Assembly: GCF_036894955.1 (NCBI RefSeq)
Contig: NZ_CP145905.1
Location: 5,436,001-5,500,000 of the forward strand
Length of the DNA stretch: 64,000 bases
Direction of reading: 5' to 3'
Source: Paenibacillus sp. KS-LC4
GTDB lineage: Bacteria; Bacillota; Bacilli; Paenibacillales; Paenibacillaceae
Shown: piece after piece, positions 25,058 through 33,307 of the stretch
Position numbering within the stretch: the stretch's first letter is position 1
Layout of the letters: every line of letters starts with the position of its first letter
The notes under the pieces: generated by a model
Seen by the model: only the letters and a program-made list of their open reading frames with translations
Told to the model about the DNA's origin: nothing
The model's database searches: none
Made by a program: the position numbers and the translations under genes

Positions 25058-25507
25058 TTATTCTTCATTATCATCGTATAGGGAGTTCAAAAATTCATTA
25101 AGATCATTTGCAAGAAAGAACATATTACTCATATCATCTGGATTATCAGATTCTTGCTCGTGATCCCAAAAATATATATTACTGTAGTATTTTTCGTTTA
25201 ATCCCAAACAAATCACGTTTCCCGAAGGATCATTTCCAATGGGAATAAACCCCAAAGGAAGTCTACCTTCATAAATATCGATATATTCTTCTAAGTTACT
25301 ATACATGTCCCCAATACCATAAAAAATATTAAGCACTCCTTCTCCTTGCTCATCAGAAATTTTGAACATGCTTGGTGAAGGATCGCCTCCATTCGATTCT
25401 AATAAAAAATTTTTATATTGTTCAGGTAATCTCAAATTAAGCTTCTGCTGGAATTCATTAATTTCTTCTAATGTAATAGGCTGATGTGAGCCATCCATTT
25501 GTACCAT
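25058..25507 (-). CDS. SUKH (SMI1/KNR4) family immunity protein 1, partner of the WHH nuclease toxin
   Basis: A 149-residue SUKH protein: LRLPEQYKNFLLESNGGDP at about 25-43, FIPIGNDPSGNVICLGLNE, YFWDHEQE, and a C-terminal LNEFLNSLYDD helix. The order of strands and the GNVICL segment are typical of this superfamily. It starts 22 bp after the toxin stop codon on the same strand, so it is the best candidate for the cognate antidote that protects the producer from the nuclease. An acidic composition fits a DNA-mimicking or active-site-capping role, known for the superfamily. Terminator module A follows it. Confidence 0.85.
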   Translation of the reverse strand: MVQMDGSHQPITLEEINEFQQKLNLRLPEQYKNFLLESNGGDPSPSMFKISDEQGEGVLNIFYGIGDMYSNLEEYIDIYEGRLPLGFIPIGNDPSGNVICLGLNEKYYSNIYFWDHEQESDNPDDMSNMFFLANDLNEFLNSLYDDNEE

Positions 25508-25528
25508 TAATTACACCCCTTAATTATT

Positions 25529-27682
25529 TTATTCATTACCTTTTCCATTAACTTTTGATATCCCGCCACTATGGGTGAATTCAGCATGTACCTTTTCTTC
25601 GACTAAAATCATTGTCTTACCATCTTGATGGTGATGCCAAGTATACCCTCCAGGTGATTTATTAGGCTTAGTTACAGGAGGATTAGAGTCCTTACTCAAA
25701 CGTGCCTCCAGATTTGCTGCTTTATAATCTGCTGGTCTATTTGTTGGTGAAGCGAATGTAATTTCTACGGGCCCAACAGTCGGGTGATAGTACTCTGAAA
25801 AGTCGGGATACCCATCTGGATAACTCACAGATTGCCCTTTCTTATTTGTATACGTCCATGTTCCATTTTCATCAATTGAAATACTCCCGCCTTTATCATA
25901 CCACTTTTTAGGGACAGGTGAATTCATCGGTTTGGTTTCCAATATTTCTTTAGTTAAATCCGACAGTTCTAACCTCTTACCTTTACCCGTCCCCTCAGCC
26001 TCTCGCTTCAGCCGATCCATCTCTTCCAAATACCGCTTCTGCACGTCTGTTTTTGGAAGTTCAATTATCGACTTGTTGTTAGGAAAAGAGTCCATGAATT
26101 GGAACCCCTCAGGGGTCACAAGCTGATTGCCAAAGCCTAATCCACGACCATTTCCTGCACCCTCCGGTTTGACCGCTGGACTTTTCGGAACCGTTGGTTC
26201 AATTCCTCCTGGTGCCTTTACTTTAACCGAAAACAATAAGCCGAGCACTCCGATTACATCCTGCACATGCTCCTTGGAATTTGGATTTTCCGGTGCAAAC
26301 GCTCCTTGCACCATCCCCGTTAGACCCAGGCTCAAATAATCCAAATAGGCAGACACCGACTCATTCCGATTCGCCGTTCGATCTTCATGTTCCTTCCATA
26401 GCGCCCCAGGTACACTGATCAAGCCCATTGTCGCGTTGTTAAAAAAATCATAGACGGAGTCGTTACTTTTGTTCGCTCGTTCTACATGAGCATTATATAA
26501 ATCCGTTCCCACTTCAGCTATGCTATTTCCGGTTTGCTTAATCGCAGCCCATTCCACTGATGCTTGGTTTTTTATCACGCTCCAGTAGATCTCAAGGCTT
26601 TGCATCGCATCCTGCCCAAACTTCTCCAGCATGCCCGGCTTTTCCTCGACGACAACTTCCTTTGGCGGGGGATCGTATTTGCTTAATGCCTGCATGCTCT
26701 GCAAAATCGTCAGCACGTTCAGCAGCCCGCTTTTCACTTGCCCCTGCTGGACATCCGTTACTAATCCGCCCGCAGCGTCTCGTATCGTTTGCTGCAACGC
26801 ATGAATTTCCTTCAGCTGCACCCTCGCCAGTTCACCCGTCGGACCCGGCGTTTGCGCCATCATCACCATAAAGAGATAACGTGCGTTGTCCGGCAGCGGC
26901 ACCCGTGTCGTCAGGTCCCCTTCCAGCGCAAACGATGGATCATAGTCACACGCCAGCAGCGGCACCTGCTTAAAGTAGCTCGTCATATTCACATTTGGGG
27001 CAAAATAGCTCTCTGCTACACCAAGCGCCTTCAGCTTCTCTCGGCTAATCTCCGCCTGCTTGTGCATCTCCGCCATCAGCAGATGGTTTCCGAACTGCTT
27101 GTACACCGCATACGCCGTCTGCGCCTTCGCAATCAGATCACGCTCCGCGAAGATCGCCTCCAGCTTCATTTCCGCGTCCAGCTTCTCTGCTGCTGTCGCG
27201 CCTTGCAGGCCTGCGACCCGCCGCAGCTCCTTCACCAACGGGTCACTCGACCAGCGGTCTCGGCTCACTTGCGGCAAGATTCGGTCGATTAGATTCGTCA
27301 CCATCGGACGGAAGGTGACGGGCACGGGCGTGTAGCTGCCGCCGCCTGTCGTCCCTACCCGCTTCAACAGGTCAAAACGCTCCAGCCCGCTCAGCCCCTT
27401 CGCCAGCTGCTTCGCTTCCTGCGCCGCTTCCGCCTGCACACGCTCGATGCCCTTCAGCGCTTTGCTGATCACCTCCGTCATCTGCTCCGCTTCCTGCGTC
27501 AAGCCCGTCAACTGCCTCTGAATCTGCTCCAGGCTGCTCAGCATCGGCAAAGAGCGATCCCAGCTTGCGATCTTTCCGCTCACCCGCCGTCGCAGCTCAT
27601 CCGTGTCCGCTCCGATTCGCACCATCTGCTGCTGCAGGCGCCTCACTTCATCCGGTTTAAATATGACCTGCTTTCCGGCCAT
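25529..27682 (-). CDS. LXG/WXG-type polymorphic toxin with C-terminal WHH nuclease domain
   Basis: A 717-residue toxin. The first 120 residues are helical with heptad character (VRRLQQQMVRIGADTDELRR), resembling WXG100/LXG export domains of type VII secretion. A long helical middle region (about 130-520) with membrane-tolerant glycine-rich segments follows. A basic, variable zone leads to the C-terminal nuclease (about 590-717), whose signature GGYTWHHHQDGKTM defines the WHH subgroup of HNH/endonuclease VII nucleases; HTGG-like FTHSGG follows. The last domain should cut DNA in competitor cells. Codon use is richer in GC in the N-terminal two thirds than in the last 200 residues, as expected for toxins that swap tips. 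A SUKH immunity gene follows after 21 bp. No complete WXG partner or secretion gene is in the window. Confidence 0.85.
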   Translation of the reverse strand: MAGKQVIFKPDEVRRLQQQMVRIGADTDELRRRVSGKIASWDRSLPMLSSLEQIQRQLTGLTQEAEQMTEVISKALKGIERVQAEAAQEAKQLAKGLSGLERFDLLKRVGTTGGGSYTPVPVTFRPMVTNLIDRILPQVSRDRWSSDPLVKELRRVAGLQGATAAEKLDAEMKLEAIFAERDLIAKAQTAYAVYKQFGNHLLMAEMHKQAEISREKLKALGVAESYFAPNVNMTSYFKQVPLLACDYDPSFALEGDLTTRVPLPDNARYLFMVMMAQTPGPTGELARVQLKEIHALQQTIRDAAGGLVTDVQQGQVKSGLLNVLTILQSMQALSKYDPPPKEVVVEEKPGMLEKFGQDAMQSLEIYWSVIKNQASVEWAAIKQTGNSIAEVGTDLYNAHVERANKSNDSVYDFFNNATMGLISVPGALWKEHEDRTANRNESVSAYLDYLSLGLTGMVQGAFAPENPNSKEHVQDVIGVLGLLFSVKVKAPGGIEPTVPKSPAVKPEGAGNGRGLGFGNQLVTPEGFQFMDSFPNNKSIIELPKTDVQKRYLEEMDRLKREAEGTGKGKRLELSDLTKEILETKPMNSPVPKKWYDKGGSISIDENGTWTYTNKKGQSVSYPDGYPDFSEYYHPTVGPVEITFASPTNRPADYKAANLEARLSKDSNPPVTKPNKSPGGYTWHHHQDGKTMILVEEKVHAEFTHSGGISKVNGKGNE

Positions 27683-28040
27683 TTCACTCCTCCTCTCCCA
27701 CTCGTTCTATCTCCCCTTGCCTTGGAAATCATTGCCCACTGAGAAATACTTCTTTCTTATATGAAATATAAGAACTTTATTTTCAAATAATTACCTTACT
27801 CATTATCACATTTAAATACCTAATTTACCACATATTCTTGTGTATATTGTACGGGATAATCATTTTCAAACACAGTCCTTGTCGTTTAAAAGAGAGAATT
27901 AACAAGAATTATTAACTATACCCGCGCAAAATTCAATTCGATTTCATGTATGTATAAATTTGAGAACCGTCAGTAGCTCTGAACCTCGTTTTATGTGCTC
28001 CCTCCTTTTCTACCCTATCCATGCTGCCAAAAACAATTCC
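27683..28040. other. Intergenic region with remnant of a WXG-like gene end
   Basis: About 360 bp, AT rich. On the minus strand, 27710-27745 encodes SVGNDFQGKGR and a TAG stop, similar to the end of WXG100-like proteins; upstream of it the frame has no such similarity. This looks like a leftover of the small helper gene that usually precedes such toxins. No other feature is seen. Confidence 0.5.
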
Positions 28041-28469
28041 TCACTGCTCCAACGAAGTGATTTTCAGCTTGTCATCAATAAAGTCCAGCACCTGCTGCAA
28101 ATCCGCTATTTGCCGCTGAATATGCTGCTTATGGTTCAGCATTAATTGCACCAGCTCGGGATAATCCGACGGGATATTGATGAAGGACACACCTATAAAC
28201 GGTCTTATTTCGTCTAGCGACATACCTGTTTTTTTCAAGCAAACGAGCATTTTCATCGTTTCAATATCCTTTACCCGGTAAAAACGATGGGTGTTGTTTT
28301 TACGCTCCGCCCGCGGCAAAACGCCGATCTTCTCATAATAACGAATCGTATCCTCCGACAAGCCGCTTTGTTCCGCCGCTTCTTTAATCGTGTAGATGCT
28401 CTCACTATCTTGTACCCTCTTTATTTCCAGCGTAGCTTTTCCTTCCTGTACTTCCTTTGCTTCCGACAT
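28041..28469 (-). CDS. MerR-family transcriptional regulator
   Basis: A 142-residue regulator. The winged helix-turn-helix spans about 23-90: YTIKEAAEQSGLSEDTIRYYEKIGVLPR is the classic MerR N-terminus, followed by RFYRVKDIETMKMLVCLKKTGMSLDEIRPF. A dimerisation helix (about 105-138) closes the protein. The absence of C-terminal cysteines argues against a metal sensor; the sequence looks like the AdhR/stress-type branch. A 15-bp palindrome lies about 85 bp upstream. The divergent neighbour is an SLH protein gene, which could be its target. Effector unknown. Confidence 0.88.
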   Translation of the reverse strand: MSEAKEVQEGKATLEIKRVQDSESIYTIKEAAEQSGLSEDTIRYYEKIGVLPRAERKNNTHRFYRVKDIETMKMLVCLKKTGMSLDEIRPFIGVSFINIPSDYPELVQLMLNHKQHIQRQIADLQQVLDFIDDKLKITSLEQ

Positions 28470-28555
28470 CTCGCTTCCCCCTGTTTCAACCTAGATATAA
28501 AGAGCGTAACAAGGTTTCGGGGAAATTACCAGTTCATAAGCTGAGGTGCAATCCC

Positions 28556-28570
28556 TAAGGTAAAACCTTA
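28556..28570. promoter_or_regulatory. Palindrome TAAGGT-AAA-ACCTTA between merR and SLH gene
   Basis: Perfect inverted repeat of two 6-bp arms with a 3-bp centre in the 200-bp divergent region. It resembles the short dyads bound by MerR-type regulators. Binding is not shown. Confidence 0.45.
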
Positions 28571-28666
28571 CAAAAAATCACTTTTCAACCGATAATACTT
28601 TTTAGAAAGCTCCGTTTAAGGGATTATATTCACAAAAAAATAAAAATAAGAAGGACTGAGATACAC

Positions 28667-29821
28667 ATGTCTATATTCCGTCGGACGTTCATTTGTCTTC
28701 TGTTGGTTTCAAGCCTGCTTGGGGGAAGCATCGTTAATGCCGATACGAGCCTACCTAGTGCTAGTGATCACTGGTCAGATACGTTGAAGCAATGGGCCAG
28801 CGAAAATGGCATCATTGAGGGGTATTCGGATGGAAGCTTCCAGCCGGATAAGCTTATAAGCGAGGCTGAGTTTTTGAAAGTATTGTATGAGGCGTTCGAT
28901 AATGGGTTGTTGAGGAACGCTGAGACGGATGGGACCATTAAAAGCAGGATAGACACGCTTTATAAATTTGCAAAAGAGTGGAACCATCCCGTTGTCGGGA
29001 CAGCCTCGTCAAAGCTTCGTACAAAGCCTATCACCTATGCACAAGCGGCTGCGATTATTGCCTCGGCCAATGGCGTACACTTTGAGGGACAAAATAACCT
29101 CATCTATCTAATTGGACATGGCATGGTTCACAGTGATTCCGCTTCGCTGTCTACCTTTAAATCCGATTCTCCTTTGACAAGGGCTGAAGCGATTCAATGG
29201 ATCAGGCAGTTGACGGTTGCAGGAATGATGAGTATACAGGAGCGTCCAAAATCCCTATCCAAACGCAGCATGCTGCCGAGTTTGGTGAATGCACCAAAGC
29301 CTTTGCCCCTATTCAGCACGCAGCCATTAGCCAAGGATGACTTTGATTTAATCGGAAGCGATACTCAATCCGTGCTGAAATTATGGGATTCGAAAGCTTC
29401 TGTCGATGCACGGTTTGGAAAACCTCAGGGCATCTCTTTTGGACTGAGCCCGTATCCTTCCTTCTCGGTTAAATACAATAAAGTTGATCTGATAGGCCTT
29501 TGGTCTATCTCTAATGATGATGAATATACGGACACTAATCAGAACTTCTCTACCAGCAAAGGCATAATAGTCGGGAAAAGCACATTAAGGGATGTCCTTC
29601 TGCAATATGGAACAGCGGGGTATTTAAGCCCAGGCAGAGCATACCTCTTTTATGAGCAGGCGGAGGATGAAAGCTATTTTTCGCTTGATCCATTTTTCCA
29701 GGATACTCCCATTAATAATAGAAACCAAACCTATGGCTTCGCCTTCTTCTTCGATGAAGAAACATTAAAAGTCGATCTCATCATGTCTTTTTGGCTGCCT
29801 GTAGTCAGTGGGGAGAATTAA
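28667..29821 (+). CDS. Small exported SLH protein, tandem copy 1
   Basis: A 384-residue protein with a signal peptide (about 1-25, ending VNA-D). One clear SLH domain (about 30-75: HWSDTLKQWASENGIIEGYSD, cut here) and a second, imperfect one around 115-180 with LTRAEAIQWIRQL. The usual ITRAE motif of the first is changed to ISEAEF. The C-terminal 170 residues hold a repeated G-x-S-x-x-DVL-x-x-YG pattern (IIVGKSTLRDVLLQYG near 305) that recalls small lipoprotein-assembly-like beta folds, but I do not assign a family. SLH repeats suggest attachment to the secondary wall polymer. It forms a pair with the next gene (61 bp apart). Confidence 0.8.
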   Translation: MSIFRRTFICLLLVSSLLGGSIVNADTSLPSASDHWSDTLKQWASENGIIEGYSDGSFQPDKLISEAEFLKVLYEAFDNGLLRNAETDGTIKSRIDTLYKFAKEWNHPVVGTASSKLRTKPITYAQAAAIIASANGVHFEGQNNLIYLIGHGMVHSDSASLSTFKSDSPLTRAEAIQWIRQLTVAGMMSIQERPKSLSKRSMLPSLVNAPKPLPLFSTQPLAKDDFDLIGSDTQSVLKLWDSKASVDARFGKPQGISFGLSPYPSFSVKYNKVDLIGLWSISNDDEYTDTNQNFSTSKGIIVGKSTLRDVLLQYGTAGYLSPGRAYLFYEQAEDESYFSLDPFFQDTPINNRNQTYGFAFFFDEETLKVDLIMSFWLPVVSGEN

Positions 29822-29882
29822 TAACGTATTTTTAAACATGTTTTATAGGAGCGGTATCTAACCAAGAGGAGGGCTAGGGAAA

Positions 29883-31016
29883 ATGCCTATCATTCGTCGT
29901 ACATTCATTTGTCTGTTGCTTATATCGACTATGACTGGAGGAATAACGGCTTACGCCGATTCGTATAAACCAAATGGTCATTGGGCTGATATGCTGCTTC
30001 AATGGGCGAGCCATGTAAAAATAATGGAGGGGTATTCCGACGGAAGCTTCCAGCCCGACAGGTTAATAAGCGAGGCAGAGTTTTTAGTCGTCTTGTATCG
30101 AGCTTTTGATGTCCGGCTAGACAATAATCCAATTAGCACAGCCTACCAGCTTGCGAAAAGCTGGAATCACCCCATTGTCGGTTACTCTAAGCCTGCCCTG
30201 AGGTCAGTACCTATAACGCAAGGTCAAGCAGCAGCCATTATCGCAGCAGCCAGAGGAGTCCACTACGAGGGTCATAATAATATTATATACTTGCTCGGGA
30301 ATGGAATGGGAAGCAGCCCTGATGCTGCACTATCGACTTTTCAATCTGATGCTGCTTTAACACGCGCAGAAGCGATTCAATGGATAAGACAATTAACCGT
30401 TGCGGGTATGCTTGACATTAAAGAACGGCCGAAAGCACTTTCCGACCTCAGCAAGCTGCCGGATCCCGCAACTGCTCCCAAGGCTCTGCCTTTATTCAGT
30501 ACACAACCTGTTGTAAGAGCAGATTTTGATCTAATTGGAAATAATCCAGCTATGGGTGTAAAGCTTTGGGAAAGTAAACAGGCCATTGACTCTCGATTTG
30601 GTGAATCACAGCAGGCCGGTATGTTTAAACGCAACCAATATTCCACTTTCACGGTTCATTATAATAAAGCAGGCCAAGTGGACTCATGGGATATAGCTAG
30701 CGATAAAGACCATTTGGAGGCGAGCAAGCTCTTCTCAACTTATAAAGGCATTGTTTTGGAAAAAAGTACGATAACGGATGTTTTACAGCAATACGGGACA
30801 GCCGGATATTTAAATTCGGGTAGCGCCTTTTATTTTTATGAAGAAGCAGAGGATGGCAGCTATACGCCGTTGCCCCCCGCCTTCAGTAGATCACAAGCTT
30901 TAAACGAAAAGAAGACCTACGTCATCTACTTTAGCTTTAATACAGAGACTTCAAAAGTCGATTTTATAATGGTTAGTTGGCTGGCGAATGCATTTGGGAA
31001 CTCTAGCCCCGATTAA
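29883..31016 (+). CDS. Small exported SLH protein, tandem copy 2
   Basis: A 377-residue paralogue of the preceding product: signal peptide (about 1-25), SLH domain (about 30-75; IMEGYSDGSFQPDRLISEAEF), second SLH-like segment with LTRAEAIQWIRQL, and the same unknown C-terminal domain (VLEKSTITDVLQQYGTAGYL). Identity is high in the SLH parts and the YG motif and lower in the last 100 residues. The AGGAGGG site precedes the ATG. A double-length hairpin terminator follows, so the pair is likely one operon under the divergent region at 28470-28666. Tandem duplication followed by divergence is the simplest origin. Confidence 0.8.
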   Translation: MPIIRRTFICLLLISTMTGGITAYADSYKPNGHWADMLLQWASHVKIMEGYSDGSFQPDRLISEAEFLVVLYRAFDVRLDNNPISTAYQLAKSWNHPIVGYSKPALRSVPITQGQAAAIIAAARGVHYEGHNNIIYLLGNGMGSSPDAALSTFQSDAALTRAEAIQWIRQLTVAGMLDIKERPKALSDLSKLPDPATAPKALPLFSTQPVVRADFDLIGNNPAMGVKLWESKQAIDSRFGESQQAGMFKRNQYSTFTVHYNKAGQVDSWDIASDKDHLEASKLFSTYKGIVLEKSTITDVLQQYGTAGYLNSGSAFYFYEEAEDGSYTPLPPAFSRSQALNEKKTYVIYFSFNTETSKVDFIMVSWLANAFGNSSPD

Positions 31017-31032
31017 CTCATCATGCTTGCAG

Positions 31033-31113
31033 CATAAAAATCCCTCTTGATTGATTCAGGCCTCCTCCATAGCTGTGTGTGAGGAGCAGGAAATCGCAAG
31101 AGGGATTTTATTG
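31033..31113. terminator. Long hairpin terminator after the SLH pair
   Basis: TAAAAATCCCTCTTG pairs with CAAGAGGGATTTTA across about 50 bases that contain an inner CCTCCTC/GAGGAG stem. T residues follow on both strands, so it may also stop transcription of the dehydrogenase relic from the other side. Confidence 0.75.
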
Positions 31114-31123
31114 TTTTGGTCTA

Positions 31124-31610
31124 TTAGATTTGTGCTTGACCTATATTAGTAAGCCAACCAGCCCGCATCTGCGGTAACGACTGTACCGTTAACGAAGCTT
31201 GCGTCATCAGAAGCGAGGTGGCGATTTCCTCCGGCTCACCCGTACGCGGGTTGAGGCCCATGCCTGCCATCGCACGCGATGCCCCAAAAGGGTTAGGCTC
31301 CGTTATTGATGACCCAATGTTCGTATTCACCCCGCCAGGCGCGATAGCATTGCAACGAATGCCGAACTCTGCATATTGAAACCCGACATTTTTCGTCAAG
31401 CCGACGACTGCATGCTTAGCAGCTGTATAAGCCGCGCCCGCTCTAGAGCCTTGCAGACCTCCAGCAGAAGCAATATTGACGATAACCCCGCTCTTCTTCT
31501 CGGTGAAAAGAGGCAGCACCTTCCGGATCATACGCATCGGTCCTGTTGTATTAATCGCAAATACCCGCTCCCACAGCTCATCCAAATCGATCGCCGCATC
31601 GTTCGAAGCA
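31124..31610 (-). pseudogene. Short-chain dehydrogenase relic 2 (N-terminus deleted, internal deletion)
   Basis: The minus-strand frame encodes the middle and end of a short-chain dehydrogenase: VFAINTTGPMR, SGVIVNIASAGG, the catalytic YTAAKHAVVGLTK (Tyr and Lys present), IRCNAIAPGGVNTNI. The first about 90 residues, including the Gly-rich NAD(P) site, are missing. Near the end the frame shifts: after PEEIA the other frame gives LASDDASFVNGTVV..., consistent with loss of about 14 bp near 31215. The upstream break coincides with a TetR gene start on the other strand. Non-functional in all likelihood. Confidence 0.8.
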
Positions 31611-31999
31611 GACGAGCCTTACGGGAATCTCTCCTTGCCTTGATGGCGGATAAGCCCTTTCAAACCATATCTATTACCGAGATTGTTGAGCATGCCGGCT
31701 ACAACAGGGGGACCTTTTATGCCAACTATGAAAATAAAGAGGGGCTGCTCGACGAAATTGTGAGTGGACTGCTGGATAAACTGCTGCAAGCGTTCCGGGC
31801 GCCTTACGAACACGTCGAGGTTTTTAACGTGATTGAGCTGCTGGCCACCTATAGTATGAGTGCTGTATTAGGCCTCGTATGGCACTGGATTGAAACCGGC
31901 TTTAAGCACCCGCCCGCGTATATGCAGGAGCAGCTTGTTAAAATCATTAATTTATATCCCACCATTGCCGACACGTCGCTTAATGGTAAGCAGTCTTAG
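31586..31999 (+). pseudogene. TetR-family regulator remnant, divergent from the dehydrogenase relic
   Basis: Sequence from about 31586 encodes DRRIVRSRRALRESLLALM, then the TetR helix-turn-helix TISITEIVEHAGYNRGTFYANYENKE, and a C-terminal segment WIETGFKHPPAYMQEQLVKI typical of TetR_C_8-type regulators. Between HVEVFNVIELL and YSMSAVLGLVWHWIE I would expect roughly 50 more residues, so an internal deletion is likely. The start codon and ribosome site are missing; the nearest ATG lies inside the dehydrogenase relic. The protein is therefore probably not made in functional form. Confidence 0.7.
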
Positions 32000-32007
32000 G
32001 GCTGTTT

Positions 32008-32994
32008 TTAAAATACGCTGGCCCTTACAGATGTCGACGCAATGCCATTCGTGCCATTAAAAACAAGATTGCCCCATGAGGTGAGTGTCGTCCAGTTGCT
32101 GCTGCTCACCAGATCCAGCCATGCGTTCGCGCTGTCGTTGCCAGTCCATGACCAAGCCAAATATCCGATACCCTTCGCTTGGCATTGATTCATAATTTCC
32201 TGTGCATTAACGGTCGTGCCGAGATTGTTGTTGCCGTTATTATAGTTATAGCCGAACTCGCCAACGATGATAGCAAGGCCGAGATTTTTCACATTTTGCA
32301 GCTCTGTTCCAATCGTAGACGAATTGTTCCATGCCCCGTACATATGAACGGAAAATAAAAGGTTATGCTGTGGATCGTGGCTTAGCAGCGCAGCGCCGTA
32401 ATTTTTAATCGGGGAAACGTATTGCCCCCAGCCGGAGCCGTCTATGACGATTGTATTCGTAATTCCTGCATTGCGAATTGTCGTAATCGCAGTTTTATAG
32501 GCGTCTCTCCAAGCCGTATCGGAGAGGCTGGCGCTGCCCCATTCATTGGCGATGTTAACTAGCGCATATTTCGTATTATTTTGCAAAACAGCCTTTACAT
32601 CATTCCGGGCAAAATAGTTCGCCATATTATTGAGCGCGGCTGCGCTATCGCTGCCTGTTACATCATGCAGCTCCACGACGGATACCATTTTCAGCGCTTT
32701 GGCGCGATCAATGATTTGCTGCAAGCGAGCCGCTGTTCCACTCGTCGACCAAACGATGCGCACCGTGTTGGCGCCATAGGAGCTAGCCGTCGTCAGCGCA
32801 TTATAGGACTGGGTGTCGTACCAGGCATGCGGCATATTAATTCCTCGCATAACAAAGTTGTTTCCATTAGCGTCCTTTAAATTGTTACCGCTTACATAAA
32901 AGCCCGTAGCAGCAGAAGCTGAAGGAATATGAACCAGAGACAGGGAAAGCAGCAAAGTCATAACAACACCTAACAAAGCCGTTTTTTTCAACAT
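32008..32994 (-). CDS. Secreted GH5 endo-beta-mannanase-like glycoside hydrolase
   Basis: A 328-residue secreted enzyme. Signal peptide about 1-28 (SASA-AT). The catalytic barrel follows with GFYVSGNNLKDANGNNFVMRG (cut) at 31, NTVRIVWS, ELHDVTGSD, the acid/base Glu at about 151 in NIANEWG, HMYGAW, and the nucleophile Glu at about 246 in IIVGEFGYN, ending LAWSWTGN. This combination matches the GH5 mannanase group of Bacillus (subfamily 8-like), which cuts internal beta-1,4-mannan bonds. There is no carbohydrate-binding module and, notably, no dockerin despite the cohesin system nearby. GAGGAGA precedes the ATG. Endoglucanase activity is a less likely alternative. Confidence 0.85.
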   Translation of the reverse strand: MLKKTALLGVVMTLLLSLSLVHIPSASAATGFYVSGNNLKDANGNNFVMRGINMPHAWYDTQSYNALTTASSYGANTVRIVWSTSGTAARLQQIIDRAKALKMVSVVELHDVTGSDSAAALNNMANYFARNDVKAVLQNNTKYALVNIANEWGSASLSDTAWRDAYKTAITTIRNAGITNTIVIDGSGWGQYVSPIKNYGAALLSHDPQHNLLFSVHMYGAWNNSSTIGTELQNVKNLGLAIIVGEFGYNYNNGNNNLGTTVNAQEIMNQCQAKGIGYLAWSWTGNDSANAWLDLVSSSNWTTLTSWGNLVFNGTNGIASTSVRASVF

Positions 32995-33257
32995 TTCACG
33001 ATTCTCCTCTTCATCATTTATTAGGCTAACTATTATTACTAAGAGCGAACTCCCTTCCTCCTCTCCTCACCTGAAATATACTTCAATGCTACTATACAAT
33101 AAAGCGTTTACGATTTCCATATTTTTCAAACTAACATTTCATCCTAAATTATACTAACTCTCAACTAACCTAATCCAATAAAAAAAGTAGACATTCGACC
33201 TAACAGCGCCCTACTTTCAGCTATGATGTTAGCACTAACTCCCCAGAATAACTTAGC
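32995..33257. other. Intergenic region upstream of the mannanase gene
   Basis: About 260 bp, AT rich. Contains TATAAT words on the minus strand near 33146-33151 with only poorly placed -35 partners. No gene seen and no convincing catabolite-control (cre) site. Confidence 0.4.
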
Positions 33258-33306
33258 TAAAAAAATAGCTGCAAGGAAGCATTTGTCTCCCATGCCCCTT
33301 GCAGCT
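33257..33306 (-). terminator. Terminator of the SgrR-like gene
   Basis: On the minus strand AGCTGCAAGG pairs with CCTTGCAGCT across a loop of about 20 bases, followed by ATTTTTTTAG. It begins 2 bp past the stop codon. Confidence 0.85.
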
Positions 33307-33307
33307 C

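Noticed and set aside
27960-28145. 61-codon plus-strand frame overlapping the merR gene end.
   Set aside because: No ribosome site or recognised product; the MerR frame on the other strand is clear.
28490-28540. Resemblance between 21990-22065 and the region upstream of merR.
   Set aside because: About 30-40 bases look partly alike (AAAGCGTAA-AAGGTTTC), but the match is short and gapped and could be chance.
32995-33257. Possible catabolite-control (cre) site upstream of the GH5 gene.
   Set aside because: The best word near 33100 mismatches the core CG and arm positions of the consensus.
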